In this document: positions 26,685 through 34,173 of the stretch, in pieces
Numbering within the stretch: position 1 is the stretch's first letter
Layout: each line of letters begins with the position of its first letter
Origin: a virus
Virus record (IMG/VR): IMGVR_UViG_3300035698_007841
Span: 1-48,721 of that record
Reading direction: 5' to 3' (one strand)
DNA length: 48,721 nt
Translations under genes and position numbers: made by a program
The notes under the pieces: model-generated
The model's database searches: none
The model's input: only the letters and a program-made list of their open reading frames with translations
What the model was told of the DNA's origin: nothing

Positions 26685-27329
26685 TTATTTAAGGTTTTCA
26701 ATTATGTCGATTAAATGTTGCGGTATCGCACGACCCTCCTTACGATACAAACGCAAGTGCCTTTTCGCGTAAAAAGCCCAATCCTTTTTGATTGTATAGA
26801 AATTCTCCTTATCCTTTTCAAGTTTCTTCTGTCCATCTTCGAGCTCCTGCTTATCCTTTTCGAAATCATCCTTCTCAGACTTCATTGATTTGCGTACTTC
26901 CTTAAGAGCATTCGAAGCTTTCATTAACTTTTGAAGTGTCTTAGCATATGCAGTCTGCGCCTTGTCAGCCTTAGCTTTCCAAGTCTCTGCATCTGCTTCA
27001 AGCCCCTCAATAGCAAGTCGTTCCCTTTGAGCATTATCTAGCAATGACTGCAAAAGCGTAAGCTCATCAGAAAGACCTATGTTATTGGTCTTGTCTTTCT
27101 CAGACTTCTTTTCTAAGTCCTCTTGAGCTGTCTCTATTTGACCATCAAGCTTATCAATGATCTGTTTGCGCGCGAGTATATCCTCATTGAGAATACCAAT
27201 CCGTTTGAGTAATGCTTTTTTGTTAACCAAAATAGCATCGAACTTCTCGTATTCTTTGTTTACCTCCTTTGCCTTTCCTTCTAGTTCGGCTTGGAGTTCA
27301 TTGATTTTTTTCCGATACTCCGCTGACAT
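26685..27329 (-). CDS. Long coiled-coil protein
   Basis: Read from the ATG at 27329, the 214-residue product is almost entirely coiled-coil with heptads rich in Lys, Glu and Leu (KKINELQAELEGKAKEVNKEYEKF and onwards) and a basic C-terminus (FYAKRHLRLYRKEGRAIPQHL). It lies inside the fibre gene group. It could be a fibre shaft, an assembly chaperone or an ejected protein. The alternative start at 27362 lies within the preceding gene. Confidence 0.6.
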   Translation of the reverse strand: MSAEYRKKINELQAELEGKAKEVNKEYEKFDAILVNKKALLKRIGILNEDILARKQIIDKLDGQIETAQEDLEKKSEKDKTNNIGLSDELTLLQSLLDNAQRERLAIEGLEADAETWKAKADKAQTAYAKTLQKLMKASNALKEVRKSMKSEKDDFEKDKQELEDGQKKLEKDKENFYTIKKDWAFYAKRHLRLYRKEGRAIPQHLIDIIENLK

Positions 27330-27330
27330 A

Positions 27331-27726
27331 TTACTCGTTTGTGAATGCTGTGTAATACACATCCAATTGACCTGCTGTATACGCAGTAATCAATGGACAG
27401 ATAAAATCAAGACCATTGGTGTTGATTTCAATGATACGGTTGTCATCAGCGACAACAGCAATACCTGTATCTCCGTCAATGCTTGTACCATCTTCAAGAT
27501 CAGTAACCTCAATATTATCCCAACGATTTGTAGCACTCTGTGCTGAGTTGAAATCAGGCACGGTATCACCAATGGCTCCGCGAATAGAAGCGGTCATGGT
27601 AGACGTATCTGAAAAAGCAAGATGTAAGATAATGTGCTTATAATCGGTAACTCTCAAAGCGTTATCGATATTTGTATCACCTGCGGCGGTCATTAGACGA
27701 CCAGTTACTCTTCCTCTGCTGCTCAT
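27331..27726 (-). CDS. Small virion protein, beta-rich
   Basis: The 131-residue protein is beta-rich with a start MSSRGRVTGRLMTAAGDTNIDNALRV and a closing AYTAGQLDVYYTAFTNE. It resembles small head or tail accessory proteins, but I cannot name a family. It follows the four MptE/DUF115-like paralogues with a 4-nt overlap and precedes the coiled-coil gene by one base. Confidence 0.5.
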   Translation of the reverse strand: MSSRGRVTGRLMTAAGDTNIDNALRVTDYKHIILHLAFSDTSTMTASIRGAIGDTVPDFNSAQSATNRWDNIEVTDLEDGTSIDGDTGIAVVADDNRIIEINTNGLDFICPLITAYTAGQLDVYYTAFTNE

Positions 27727-28373
27727 GATTTTTTATGGTTTAATTTGAATAATAACTCTCCCGACTCATCTAGTTTATCCTTAAGAGTCAGATACGGCAT
27801 GCGATAGCCATAGATAACTCCATCCAAGTTTGCAAGAAGTGCTGACCTGCCTCCGTGAATATGGACACCAATGCCCATACCGATTGCAAGCCCGACCCAG
27901 AACTCCACACAAGCTTTATGAAAAACGAACTCACTCTGTGCTGATTGATTAACTCCCCATAGATCAATGCTCTTAACATCTGTGGCGATAGCATATGCGA
28001 TCATGTAAGTAATCGTATTAACAAAATATGGAACTTGGATCATTTCCATGATCTCTCGTATTGGGTAAGGCCTGTAAGTAGGTAGATCAGGATAGGCGTA
28101 TGTTGAAATGAAATCAATCTTATCGTCCTTAATCTTATCCTTAAGAGTCTCAAGAGTGCATGGCACTTGCTTGTTATCTTTCCAATAAAATCCATTAGCA
28201 ACGGCTGACCGTCGCTCCATTGGGTCTGTCATGAAGAGTTTGTCGAGCTTCTTAACGGTGAACATGCCCATATTGAGTGTCCATATTTCGTCAGCTTTAT
28301 AATCACATTGTTCGAATCCGGGGCCCTGCCCAAGAATGATTACGCTCTTTCCTTTGTTTTCATCATTTATCAT
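27723..28373 (-). CDS. MptE/DUF115-like Rossmann protein, paralogue 4
   Basis: This 216-residue protein is the last of four tandem paralogues. It starts KSVIILGQGPGFEQCDYKADEIWTLN, has DKLFMTDPMERR, then YFVNTITYMIAYAIATDVKSIDLWGVNQ and VEFWVGLAIGMGIGVHI. The set of a glycine-rich first strand, a D near MTD or MDD, and a helix followed by 'I.LWGV.Q' resembles the DUF115/MptE-like fold used by 6-hydroxymethylpterin diphosphokinases and by Maf flagellin glycosyltransferases. Here MTDP replaces the MDD of the other copies. Function unknown. Confidence 0.55.
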   Translation of the reverse strand: MINDENKGKSVIILGQGPGFEQCDYKADEIWTLNMGMFTVKKLDKLFMTDPMERRSAVANGFYWKDNKQVPCTLETLKDKIKDDKIDFISTYAYPDLPTYRPYPIREIMEMIQVPYFVNTITYMIAYAIATDVKSIDLWGVNQSAQSEFVFHKACVEFWVGLAIGMGIGVHIHGGRSALLANLDGVIYGYRMPYLTLKDKLDESGELLFKLNHKKS

Positions 28374-28993
28374 AGATCAATATCGATGTTAAATTCCTCT
28401 TTTAATTCGTGCTGTGTTCTATTATAACCGTATAACAGTTTCCTGTCAGGCTTCAATAGTGCGCTTGGCCCCTCGATATGAAGCTCAATGCCCATCCCAG
28501 TGACCAGACCAATCCAGAATTCAACACCTCGCCTCTCTCGTAGATACTCAATTGAGCCTGTTTGATTGATGCCCCAAAATGTAATCTTGTCGACATCATC
28601 AAGCCATAAAGCATAAGCGAGCATAAAACAGATCGTATTGGTGTAATAAAATACTCCAAATAACTCAACGATCTTCTTAAGAGGAAAAGCTTTGACATTA
28701 TCAAGCTCAGGATACTCATATGATGTGATCAACTCAGCCTTTGATTTGTTAATCACTTCAATGAAATAATCAAGTGTGTACGGTACTTTATGAGGGCTAT
28801 TAGGATCGAATGACTGCATATGCATGATGTCGTCCATATTGAACAGCTTATCAATGCGCGCATGCTCCATCTCCTGAAACTTCTTATTCATGAGCATCTT
28901 AGCAATACCCCAGACTTCAACATCCTTTCCATATTCTTCGAAAGGACAGTGATGCCAACCTGCTCCGCTGCCTAGAATTACAATGTGTTTCAT
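28370..28993 (-). CDS. MptE/DUF115-like Rossmann protein, paralogue 3
   Basis: The 207-residue protein shares the family core: IVILGSGAGWHHCPFEEYG, DKLFNMDDIMHM, YYTNTICFMLAYALWLDDV, KITFWGINQTGSIEY and VEFWIGLVTGMGIELHIEG, followed by SALLKPDRKLLYGY. Start and stop overlap its neighbours by 4 nt each. The conserved NTIC and ATG-GI blocks mark it as a close relative of paralogue 1 (29589-30167). No membrane segment. The substrate is unknown; a nucleotide-sugar or pterin-like ligand would fit the fold, but this is inference. Confidence 0.55.
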   Translation of the reverse strand: MKHIVILGSGAGWHHCPFEEYGKDVEVWGIAKMLMNKKFQEMEHARIDKLFNMDDIMHMQSFDPNSPHKVPYTLDYFIEVINKSKAELITSYEYPELDNVKAFPLKKIVELFGVFYYTNTICFMLAYALWLDDVDKITFWGINQTGSIEYLRERRGVEFWIGLVTGMGIELHIEGPSALLKPDRKLLYGYNRTQHELKEEFNIDIDL

Positions 28994-29592
28994 ATGCCTT
29001 TTTCTAAAGTTTCTACTAAGTCTCTAGCGAACTGAAGTGGTTTGTCCCCACGTTGTGCACGGTTCTTTGTAAAACCGTATGGCTTATCAAAGGTGTTTTT
29101 GAGCAATGACGAATCTTTTTCCACAAAGATATCAACACCAAAGCCTCGAGCAAAACCAAGCCAGAACTCCATACCTCGACGTTCTTCAAAGAACTCCCAG
29201 AATCCACGTTGACTCACTCCGTAGAAGTGGATCTCATCGACTCCCTCATAAATTGCCAGAGCAATCATGTATGAGAATGTGTTCGTGAAGAAATCTGTCT
29301 CGAAATAATCAGAAACCTCTTTTAAAGGATACTCAATGGAATTAGGGATGTCATCATACGCTTTCACACAATAAAATGGTGAATGCCACATCTTGATGAC
29401 TTCCTTGAATCTTTCAAGGCTAATCACACCGTTTTGGACATCTGCAAGCGTTTCTATGTCGTCCATGAGGATTATACGGTCTACACGCTTTAGACCCTCC
29501 TGTAGGACAGTTTTGCCAAAAACCCATGTCTCCATATCGAATGGGCACTTGTCCAATCCTTTACCTCCTGCAATGATAGCTATTTTTCTCAT
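28990..29592 (-). CDS. MptE/DUF115-like Rossmann protein, paralogue 2
   Basis: The 200-residue protein is the most diverged copy in its N-terminus (IAIIAGGKGLDKCPFDMETWVFG) yet keeps DRIILMDDIETL, FFTNTFSYMIALAIYEGV, EIHFYGVSQRGFWEF, MEFWLGFARGFGVDIFV and SSLLKNTFDKPYGF. Overlaps of 4 nt on both sides tie it to the same operon. The retained MDD, TNT and YG(V)xQ residues suggest that all four copies keep the same ligand pocket. Confidence 0.55.
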   Translation of the reverse strand: MRKIAIIAGGKGLDKCPFDMETWVFGKTVLQEGLKRVDRIILMDDIETLADVQNGVISLERFKEVIKMWHSPFYCVKAYDDIPNSIEYPLKEVSDYFETDFFTNTFSYMIALAIYEGVDEIHFYGVSQRGFWEFFEERRGMEFWLGFARGFGVDIFVEKDSSLLKNTFDKPYGFTKNRAQRGDKPLQFARDLVETLEKGI

Positions 29593-30167
29593 GATTCTTT
29601 ATCCATTAATTGATCGATAGTTTCGACATATCCATAAGGATAGCTCATGTTTGGATTCTTGAGTAACGCAGTCATGGTCTTGAAGTTAATCTTGACCCCT
29701 AGACCTGCTGCCATACCGAGCCAAAACTCGACACCGGCTTTCTCAGCTGAATACTCAAACGCAGCCATCTGGGCCACTCCATAGAAATCTATATGAGTGA
29801 CTCCTTTCCAAAGAGCATACGCAATCATGTAACAGATTGTGTTAGTGAAGTAGGGAACTCGATATCTATTAACGATCTCCTTGAATGGGAATGCTTTGCT
29901 TTTAACAATCTCATCGCGGACATGAGTAGAAATATAACGGACATTTCTGTCGTTAATATTTGCTACAAACTCGTCTTTAGTAAAATCTCCCCTGCGTATA
30001 GTCAATAGGTAATCTATATCGTCCATCGAAAATAACATATCTACTTTCGTAGGTGGATGATCGAGCATGACCATCTTAGCGACAGCCCATATTTCTCGAT
30101 CCGTTGACTTGAATGGGCATGATTGCCAATCAGGTCCTGAACCTAAAATAATGATTTTTCTCTCCAT
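29589..30167 (-). CDS. MptE/DUF115-like Rossmann protein, paralogue 1
   Basis: The 192-residue protein opens the four-gene array. It shows KIIILGSGPDWQSCPF, DMLFSMDDIDYL, PYFTNTICYMIAYALWKGV, HIDFYGVAQMAAFEY and VEFWLGMAAGLGVKINF. The shared 'GSGxxWxxCPF' signature with paralogue 3 may include a functional Cys. About 90 bp of structured RNA (30200-30245) precede its ATG. Placement between capsid and tail genes suggests high late expression, either as virion components or as enzymes acting on virions. Confidence 0.55.
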   Translation of the reverse strand: MERKIIILGSGPDWQSCPFKSTDREIWAVAKMVMLDHPPTKVDMLFSMDDIDYLLTIRRGDFTKDEFVANINDRNVRYISTHVRDEIVKSKAFPFKEIVNRYRVPYFTNTICYMIAYALWKGVTHIDFYGVAQMAAFEYSAEKAGVEFWLGMAAGLGVKINFKTMTALLKNPNMSYPYGYVETIDQLMDKES

Positions 30168-30199
30168 ATTATGTTGTTAAGGTTCTATCTGATACGGTC

Positions 30200-30245
30200 G
30201 GCAGGGATCTGGTTGCCCTGCCCAACGTACCAGACAGACGTTGGG
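30200..30245 (-). ncRNA. Tandem hairpins with complementary loops
   Basis: A 7-bp stem (30200-30206 with 30216-30222) and an 8-bp stem (30221-30228 with 30238-30245) lie side by side and share two bases. Their 9-nt loops contain TCTGGT (30208-30213) and ACCAGA (30229-30234) in the plus-strand reading, an exact 6-nt reverse complement, so the loops can kiss or form an alternative hairpin. No T-run follows, so it is not an ordinary terminator. It fills the gap between the beta-helix gene and the four paralogues. Confidence 0.6.
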
Positions 30246-30256
30246 CGAATAAAAAC

Positions 30257-31189
30257 TTAAGTGGTTGAAACACCACCTGTGATATCAAGTGCACCTGTTT
30301 CACCAACTGCGTTAGTTCCATAGTTTTCATATGAATCTACACTTCCCGGAGTATTAATCCAACCTCCAAGATCGTCAGTTCTATGTGCCATTGAGTTAAA
30401 TCGTATGACACCTGTCATAGAAGCAACTCCTTGAATCGCAGCAGTACCTGAAGCCACTTGGTTAATCAAGCTGTTGTGCTCGATTAACACATTCAATGGT
30501 GCAGTTGTCACAAGAGCCAAAGGAGCTTGTGAGAATGAACCCTGAATGTTGTTATGTCGAATCTTGTGCTCAATACCGCCAATGATTCGAATAGCAGCCG
30601 CTGGACCTGCAATAGTGTCTCCGTAGAAATCACAGCCTTCGACAGTAAGTCGATCAACACCAGTATCCGAAAGGACACCAACGACGGCTTGACCATCAGA
30701 GTCACCCATGAGAACACGACACTTGCGCATTGTGAAATCACTTGCGTTAACATCAATACCTGCAGCAATGGCATCAACACCTGTCATGTCAAAAATCAAG
30801 TTCTCAACAGTAACATTAACGGCATCGATATCAACATCAGCTGTACTAATAGTAGTGAAGTTAACTGTAGGTCGGTCAGACCCATTACCCAAACCAAGTA
30901 CTAAGATACCTGCAACATCGAGATCAAGAGCTGCTGCTTCAGTAACCGTCTCAGTATGTCCGGGCATTACGAGGATTATGTCGCCTGCATTGGCTGTACC
31001 TGCTCCTACCGCAGCATCAATTGTGCTGTGGAATCGAACATCACCATCTGGATCGACAGGAAACAAGTCCTTCAAATGAGAAAGATTTGCCGTGCTTGAA
31101 TCTCCAACAATGAAGATTTTACCACTCCCTATCAATGGCAGACCTGCCATTTGCGATTGACCGTATCCTGAATTTTGGTTATAAACCAT
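30257..31189 (-). CDS. Beta-helix capsid-associated protein
   Basis: The 310-residue protein has an N-terminal NQNSGYGQSQMAGLPLIGSGKIFIVGD and then repeated strands of right-handed parallel beta-helix type (GDIILVMPGHTETVTE; VTVENLIFDMTGVDAIAAGID; IRHNNIQGSFSQAPLA; VLIEHNSLINQ). Proteins like this next to the major capsid gene usually decorate capsids or act as head fibres. It ends with a tail rich in Gly and Thr. A structured gap precedes it and another follows. Confidence 0.65.
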   Translation of the reverse strand: MVYNQNSGYGQSQMAGLPLIGSGKIFIVGDSSTANLSHLKDLFPVDPDGDVRFHSTIDAAVGAGTANAGDIILVMPGHTETVTEAAALDLDVAGILVLGLGNGSDRPTVNFTTISTADVDIDAVNVTVENLIFDMTGVDAIAAGIDVNASDFTMRKCRVLMGDSDGQAVVGVLSDTGVDRLTVEGCDFYGDTIAGPAAAIRIIGGIEHKIRHNNIQGSFSQAPLALVTTAPLNVLIEHNSLINQVASGTAAIQGVASMTGVIRFNSMAHRTDDLGGWINTPGSVDSYENYGTNAVGETGALDITGGVSTT

Positions 31190-31204
31190 AATTTTTAGGA
31201 TGTT

Positions 31205-31239
31205 TCAGCCCCACCACCGTCCTATAAGACACAGGCTGA
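31205..31239 (-). ncRNA. Hairpin after the major capsid gene
   Basis: TCAGCC (31205-31210) and GGCTGA (31234-31239) form a 6-bp stem that encloses GTCCTATAAGAC (31219-31230), itself able to fold. There is no downstream T-run on the minus strand. It may stabilise or mark the 3' end of capsid mRNA. Confidence 0.4.
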
Positions 31240-31265
31240 TTCATCAATTAACGTTCGAATAAACT

Positions 31266-32273
31266 TTAAGCTACATCGTCACCTGTTGAGATGTGTACCC
31301 ACTTACCGTCAACGATAACGAGTCCGTATCCTGCGCGGTTTCGGAACTCCCAGTCATCTGTCATCACATCCTCAGCGTTTGAATTGGCGCTTGGGTTGAT
31401 TAGATGTGGCTCTTCCCATACTCCAAGATAAGCTGAAGTGAATGCAGACGAAGCAATACCCCAGTATCTTCGCTTTGCTGTGTCAACTGCACCTGCAGCT
31501 GTCGTAGCAATTCGAGGAAGTTTCACCAACTTGTACTTCGCTTTGTACACGTTAGTTACTCCTGAGTTAGGTGCTTCTGGAGCTGCGATTGAACGCAAGT
31601 ACTCTAGAGCTGTGTTCTCAACCTGAGGATCATCAGTGATCCAAAGTAGATCGAAAGGCACAGTCATCTTCTCTCCGAATTGGTTGAGGGTATTCTCAAC
31701 AGCTTGTCGCTCCATTGCTTCTAGAGCTCCACGTGATAGCTGTGGGTTACCTGCCAACCTGTTACGGTAAGTAGATGAAGAACTTCTAAGAGTGTGAGCT
31801 GTAGCAAATAGAGCAAGTCCATCCCCCACAGTCGTACTAATGGTACGTCCATCCCTATCAGTATAAGAAGTGACAGTACCGAACCCGATTTGATGTGACA
31901 TGTCGAGGTCCATAGTGTTGGGCCCCTTGCGTCCACCCCCAGTTAGTCTTCCGACTACCTCAGGATACTTGTTCTCATGACGCATTTCGTATGTGATCCC
32001 AATGTTCTCGGCAACTCGGAACTTAGTCATAGTTTTGGTGAAACCTTGCTGTACTTTCGCACGCTTTGCTTGGTCTCCCTCACCTTTGTATGACAAGTAT
32101 TCGTTGTCGTCAATCGATGAGAACTCTCGTGTATTACCAGAATTCTCAGAGATGTTAAGAACACGGAACATACCGGAACTTCGAGCAAATGTCGGAATCG
32201 ACATCTTAGCCTTAAGCCAGATGACTTGTGCCAACTTTGTGAAGTCGCTAAGTGAAATTGTGTTTAATTCCAT
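31266..32273 (-). CDS. Major capsid protein
   Basis: The 335-residue protein lies in the expected place after scaffold and decoration genes and has HK97-like features: an N-terminal helical stretch (ISLSDFTKLAQVIWLKAKM), MRHENKYPEVVGRLTGGGRKG, DMSHQIGFGTVTSYTDRDG and a C-terminal WEEPHLINPSANSNAEDVMTDDWEFRNRAGYGLVIVDGKW typical of capsid P-domain ends. It assembles the icosahedral head. The ATG at 32273 has no Shine-Dalgarno sequence but is directly preceded by a small TTAAC/GTTAA hairpin. Confidence 0.85.
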   Translation of the reverse strand: MELNTISLSDFTKLAQVIWLKAKMSIPTFARSSGMFRVLNISENSGNTREFSSIDDNEYLSYKGEGDQAKRAKVQQGFTKTMTKFRVAENIGITYEMRHENKYPEVVGRLTGGGRKGPNTMDLDMSHQIGFGTVTSYTDRDGRTISTTVGDGLALFATAHTLRSSSSTYRNRLAGNPQLSRGALEAMERQAVENTLNQFGEKMTVPFDLLWITDDPQVENTALEYLRSIAAPEAPNSGVTNVYKAKYKLVKLPRIATTAAGAVDTAKRRYWGIASSAFTSAYLGVWEEPHLINPSANSNAEDVMTDDWEFRNRAGYGLVIVDGKWVHISTGDDVA

Positions 32274-32311
32274 GTTAACAAAAGTTAATTCTATGCCTTA
32301 ACCGTGTCTCT

Positions 32312-32351
32312 CTTGGATTCCACAAGCCGGGATGACCGTTACTTGCCCAAG
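32312..32351 (-). ncRNA. Nested hairpin upstream of the major capsid gene
   Basis: Three nested pairings can form: CTTGG (32312-32316) with CCAAG (32347-32351), CAAG (32323-32326) with CTTG (32342-32345), and CGG (32328-32330) with CCG (32336-32338). The rest of the 101-bp gap 32274-32374 holds no gene. It is one of three structured gaps around the capsid genes. Confidence 0.4.
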
Positions 32352-32374
32352 TGCAAAGAAAGATGAATAAAAAA

Positions 32375-32818
32375 TTAAGTGGAGATTACAAACGATGGGT
32401 TGAATGAGTTAACTGCTGATTTAGCAAGAACTCCAACTACCTTAGTAGCTGAAATAACTCGTGTAACCAAGAACACTTTGTCAGTAGTAACATTCATATC
32501 AATGTTTTCACCGAGAGTATCTAGGTCACGCAATCCACCGACATCTGAACTCGCTGCTCCACCATCCGAGTCAGTGTCTACTTCCCACTCCATCCACATC
32601 TCCAAAGGAACTTCAACTGCGATAGGATCGCTAGTTGTATCCGTTGTAGCATGAGAATCGCGAGAAACACCCACGATCATCTCGTTTGTATCAGAAATAC
32701 AAGGTCGAATACCACCGGAGCTGTTTAGCTTTAGAAACTCATTTGCAGAATATGCAACAGAAGGGGTCTTAGGCAGGTAGATTAACTTTGTTCTACCTGC
32801 ATGTCTTTTTACACTCAT
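32375..32818 (-). CDS. Capsid decoration-like protein
   Basis: The 147-residue protein is beta-rich: KRHAGRTKLIYLPKTPSVAYSANEFLKL, then IRPCISDTNEMIVGVSRD and VPLEMWMEWEVDTDSDGG, followed by DKVFLVTRVISATKVVGVLA. This is the pattern of small trimeric decoration or head-stabilising proteins encoded right before the major capsid gene. No Shine-Dalgarno sequence precedes the ATG. It would be the first gene of the transcript from the promoter at 33127-33156, with a leader of about 300 nt. Confidence 0.6.
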   Translation of the reverse strand: MSVKRHAGRTKLIYLPKTPSVAYSANEFLKLNSSGGIRPCISDTNEMIVGVSRDSHATTDTTSDPIAVEVPLEMWMEWEVDTDSDGGAASSDVGGLRDLDTLGENIDMNVTTDKVFLVTRVISATKVVGVLAKSAVNSFNPSFVIST

Positions 32819-32968
32819 ATTATATAAGGGTTAAAAGGTTCTAATAAAGTCTCGTCACAGTACTTCGTGACAAGGGCCTGTTTGCGGTACAGGTAGACCC
32901 AATTACTCTTTCGAGCAAAGCATTGAAGTCCAAGTCGAGTGCACTCCAATGGCTCTGCTAAAAACAAA

Positions 32969-33097
32969 GCGGTGCATCGTGCACCTAATTCAGAATCCAA
33001 GCTCCTGTTATTCAAGGATAACGATAGACCTGCCGAAGCCTGCCATCACTAACCCTAAATAAAGGTAAGACTCTGAATAAGATGTACGATGCACCGC
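32969..33097 (-). promoter_or_regulatory. Structured leader with mutually exclusive hairpins (attenuator or riboswitch-like)
   Basis: In the minus-strand RNA, the 12-nt arm at 33097-33086 pairs exactly with 32980-32969, and a 7-bp helix inside joins 33078-33072 with 32994-32988, closing about 75 nt. The 3' arm of the long helix also pairs locally: GGTGCA (32985-32980) with TGCACC (32976-32971) around a CGA loop, followed by GC and the T-rich TTTGTTTTT. That local form looks like an intrinsic terminator. So the long helix would block the terminator. The enclosed domain has further small hairpins, including GTTAT/ATAAC. Confidence 0.55.
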
Positions 33098-33126
33098 GAG
33101 AGTTTCGTAGATGCTTACTATCTAGA

Positions 33127-33156
33127 ATTATATACCACAACTATCAATGAACACAA
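33127..33156 (-). promoter_or_regulatory. Sigma70-type promoter for head genes
   Basis: The minus strand has a perfect TATAAT (33127-33132), an 18-bp spacer and TTGTGT (33151-33156). The start of transcription would be near 33120. The promoter lies in the non-coding gap 33016-33171, directly in front of the structured leader. Confidence 0.65.
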
Positions 33157-33171
33157 GAGTTATCAACACCA

Positions 33172-33369
33172 TCACTCAATACCCTTTAATTCCGCATCCA
33201 AATCGAGGTCATTAAACAGAATGACTTTGTGAAAGCGTTGAGGGATACCATCACGAACTTTGAGGGTAATCTCCCCAAACTTAACCTTTCGTATCCCCAG
33301 AATCAGGGCTATCTCCTTCGGATGAAGAAGTATCACTCTGTCCCCCACTTGTATCTGTACTTTTTTCAT
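33172..33369 (-). CDS. Small protein upstream of the head promoter
   Basis: The 65-residue protein reads KVQIQVGDRVILLHPKEIALILGIRKVKFGEITLKVRDG, a compact beta-type fold like small SH3 or OB barrels. It overlaps the 162-residue gene by 89 nt in another frame, which is large for this genome. Its non-repetitive composition and the good hydrophobic pattern favour a real gene. Function unknown. Confidence 0.45.
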   Translation of the reverse strand: MKKVQIQVGDRVILLHPKEIALILGIRKVKFGEITLKVRDGIPQRFHKVILFNDLDLDAELKGIE

Positions 33370-33769
33370 TAATGAATGTGAATATACTATCTAAGTCTCT
33401 CAATGTTCGTCTCTTTAAGACTTGCAACCCTGAAAGTGTTTTGTCTTCTGGATTGTTCCTCATATGAGGTCGCCACAATAGAGCGTTTGCTGCTTCAGCT
33501 TTCTCTGTTAAGAAATTAGAAACCTGAGGCATAACAGTCTCGATTTCATCTATTGTGATATCTTCATCTAAGAAGACCTTGACAACTTTTTGAGTGATAT
33601 TAAGTAGTCGAGCATCTCCAAGTGTAGTTAGATCAGACACCTGTTCAGTAGCACAATACTCATACATGGACTTGCTCCATACAAGCTTGTCACCATTTAC
33701 TAAAAGGATATTGACCGAATCACCATCTAAGTCTACAACCTGCTTTATTTCATTTGGTCCTAAATACAT
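33281..33769 (-). CDS. Head-region hypothetical protein
   Basis: The 162-residue protein has a beta-rich N-terminus (EIKQVVDLDGDSVNILLVNGDKLVWSKSM), a helical centre and a low-complexity acidic Ser/Thr/Gly tail (DTSGGQSDTSSSEGDSPDSGD). It lies between scaffold-region genes and the head promoter. I cannot assign a family. The tail overlaps the 65-residue gene. Confidence 0.55.
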   Translation of the reverse strand: MYLGPNEIKQVVDLDGDSVNILLVNGDKLVWSKSMYEYCATEQVSDLTTLGDARLLNITQKVVKVFLDEDITIDEIETVMPQVSNFLTEKAEAANALLWRPHMRNNPEDKTLSGLQVLKRRTLRDLDSIFTFINEKSTDTSGGQSDTSSSEGDSPDSGDTKG

Positions 33770-33771
33770 AT

Positions 33772-34140
33772 TTAATTGTTAAATAAGTTGTGAGGTACGT
33801 GGAGTGTAAGAATATTACCTTGCTCATCCTTAGCCTTGCAGTGGTAATGCGTCTTTGTATGTCCACTTCCTAGCACACGAATAATTGTGTACACATTCTG
33901 AAACCTAGCCTTTTTGAATGTAGGTACAACATCAGCCTCCTTAGGTGCTTTCTTAGCAGCTTTCTTGGCTACAGGCTTTTTCTCCTCTTTAGGAGCCTCT
34001 TGAGATTTTACGTACTCATTGTAAGCTCGAGTATGAGCTGCTTTAAGTTGAGCAAGCTTTGTACCCGGCTTAACTTCTTTACCAAACTTCTTCAATGCCT
34101 CAGTATAATCCTTAATCGTCTTTAATTCTTTAGTTACCAT
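33772..34140 (-). CDS. Basic head-region protein with histone-like linker
   Basis: The 122-residue protein has a lysine/alanine-rich linker (EEKKPVAKKAAKKAPKEAD) like histone H1 tails, preceded by a helical part and followed by a small domain with VYTIIRVLGSGHTKTHYHCKAKDEQGNILTLHVPHNLF. The His/Cys pattern could bind metal. It may contact packaged DNA, but no direct evidence exists. Confidence 0.5.
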   Translation of the reverse strand: MVTKELKTIKDYTEALKKFGKEVKPGTKLAQLKAAHTRAYNEYVKSQEAPKEEKKPVAKKAAKKAPKEADVVPTFKKARFQNVYTIIRVLGSGHTKTHYHCKAKDEQGNILTLHVPHNLFNN

Positions 34141-34173
34141 GACACTAATTAATTACTTCTCTAATAAATCGAC

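Noticed and set aside
32815-33015. A 66-codon frame on the minus strand before the decoration gene
   Set aside because: It starts at TTG without a Shine-Dalgarno, runs through the structured leader and has no protein-like pattern. The RNA structure explains the region better.
32969-33097. tRNA or tmRNA gene
   Set aside because: No T-loop GTTCRA motif or acceptor/T-arm geometry fits. The pairing matches a leader with alternative hairpins instead.
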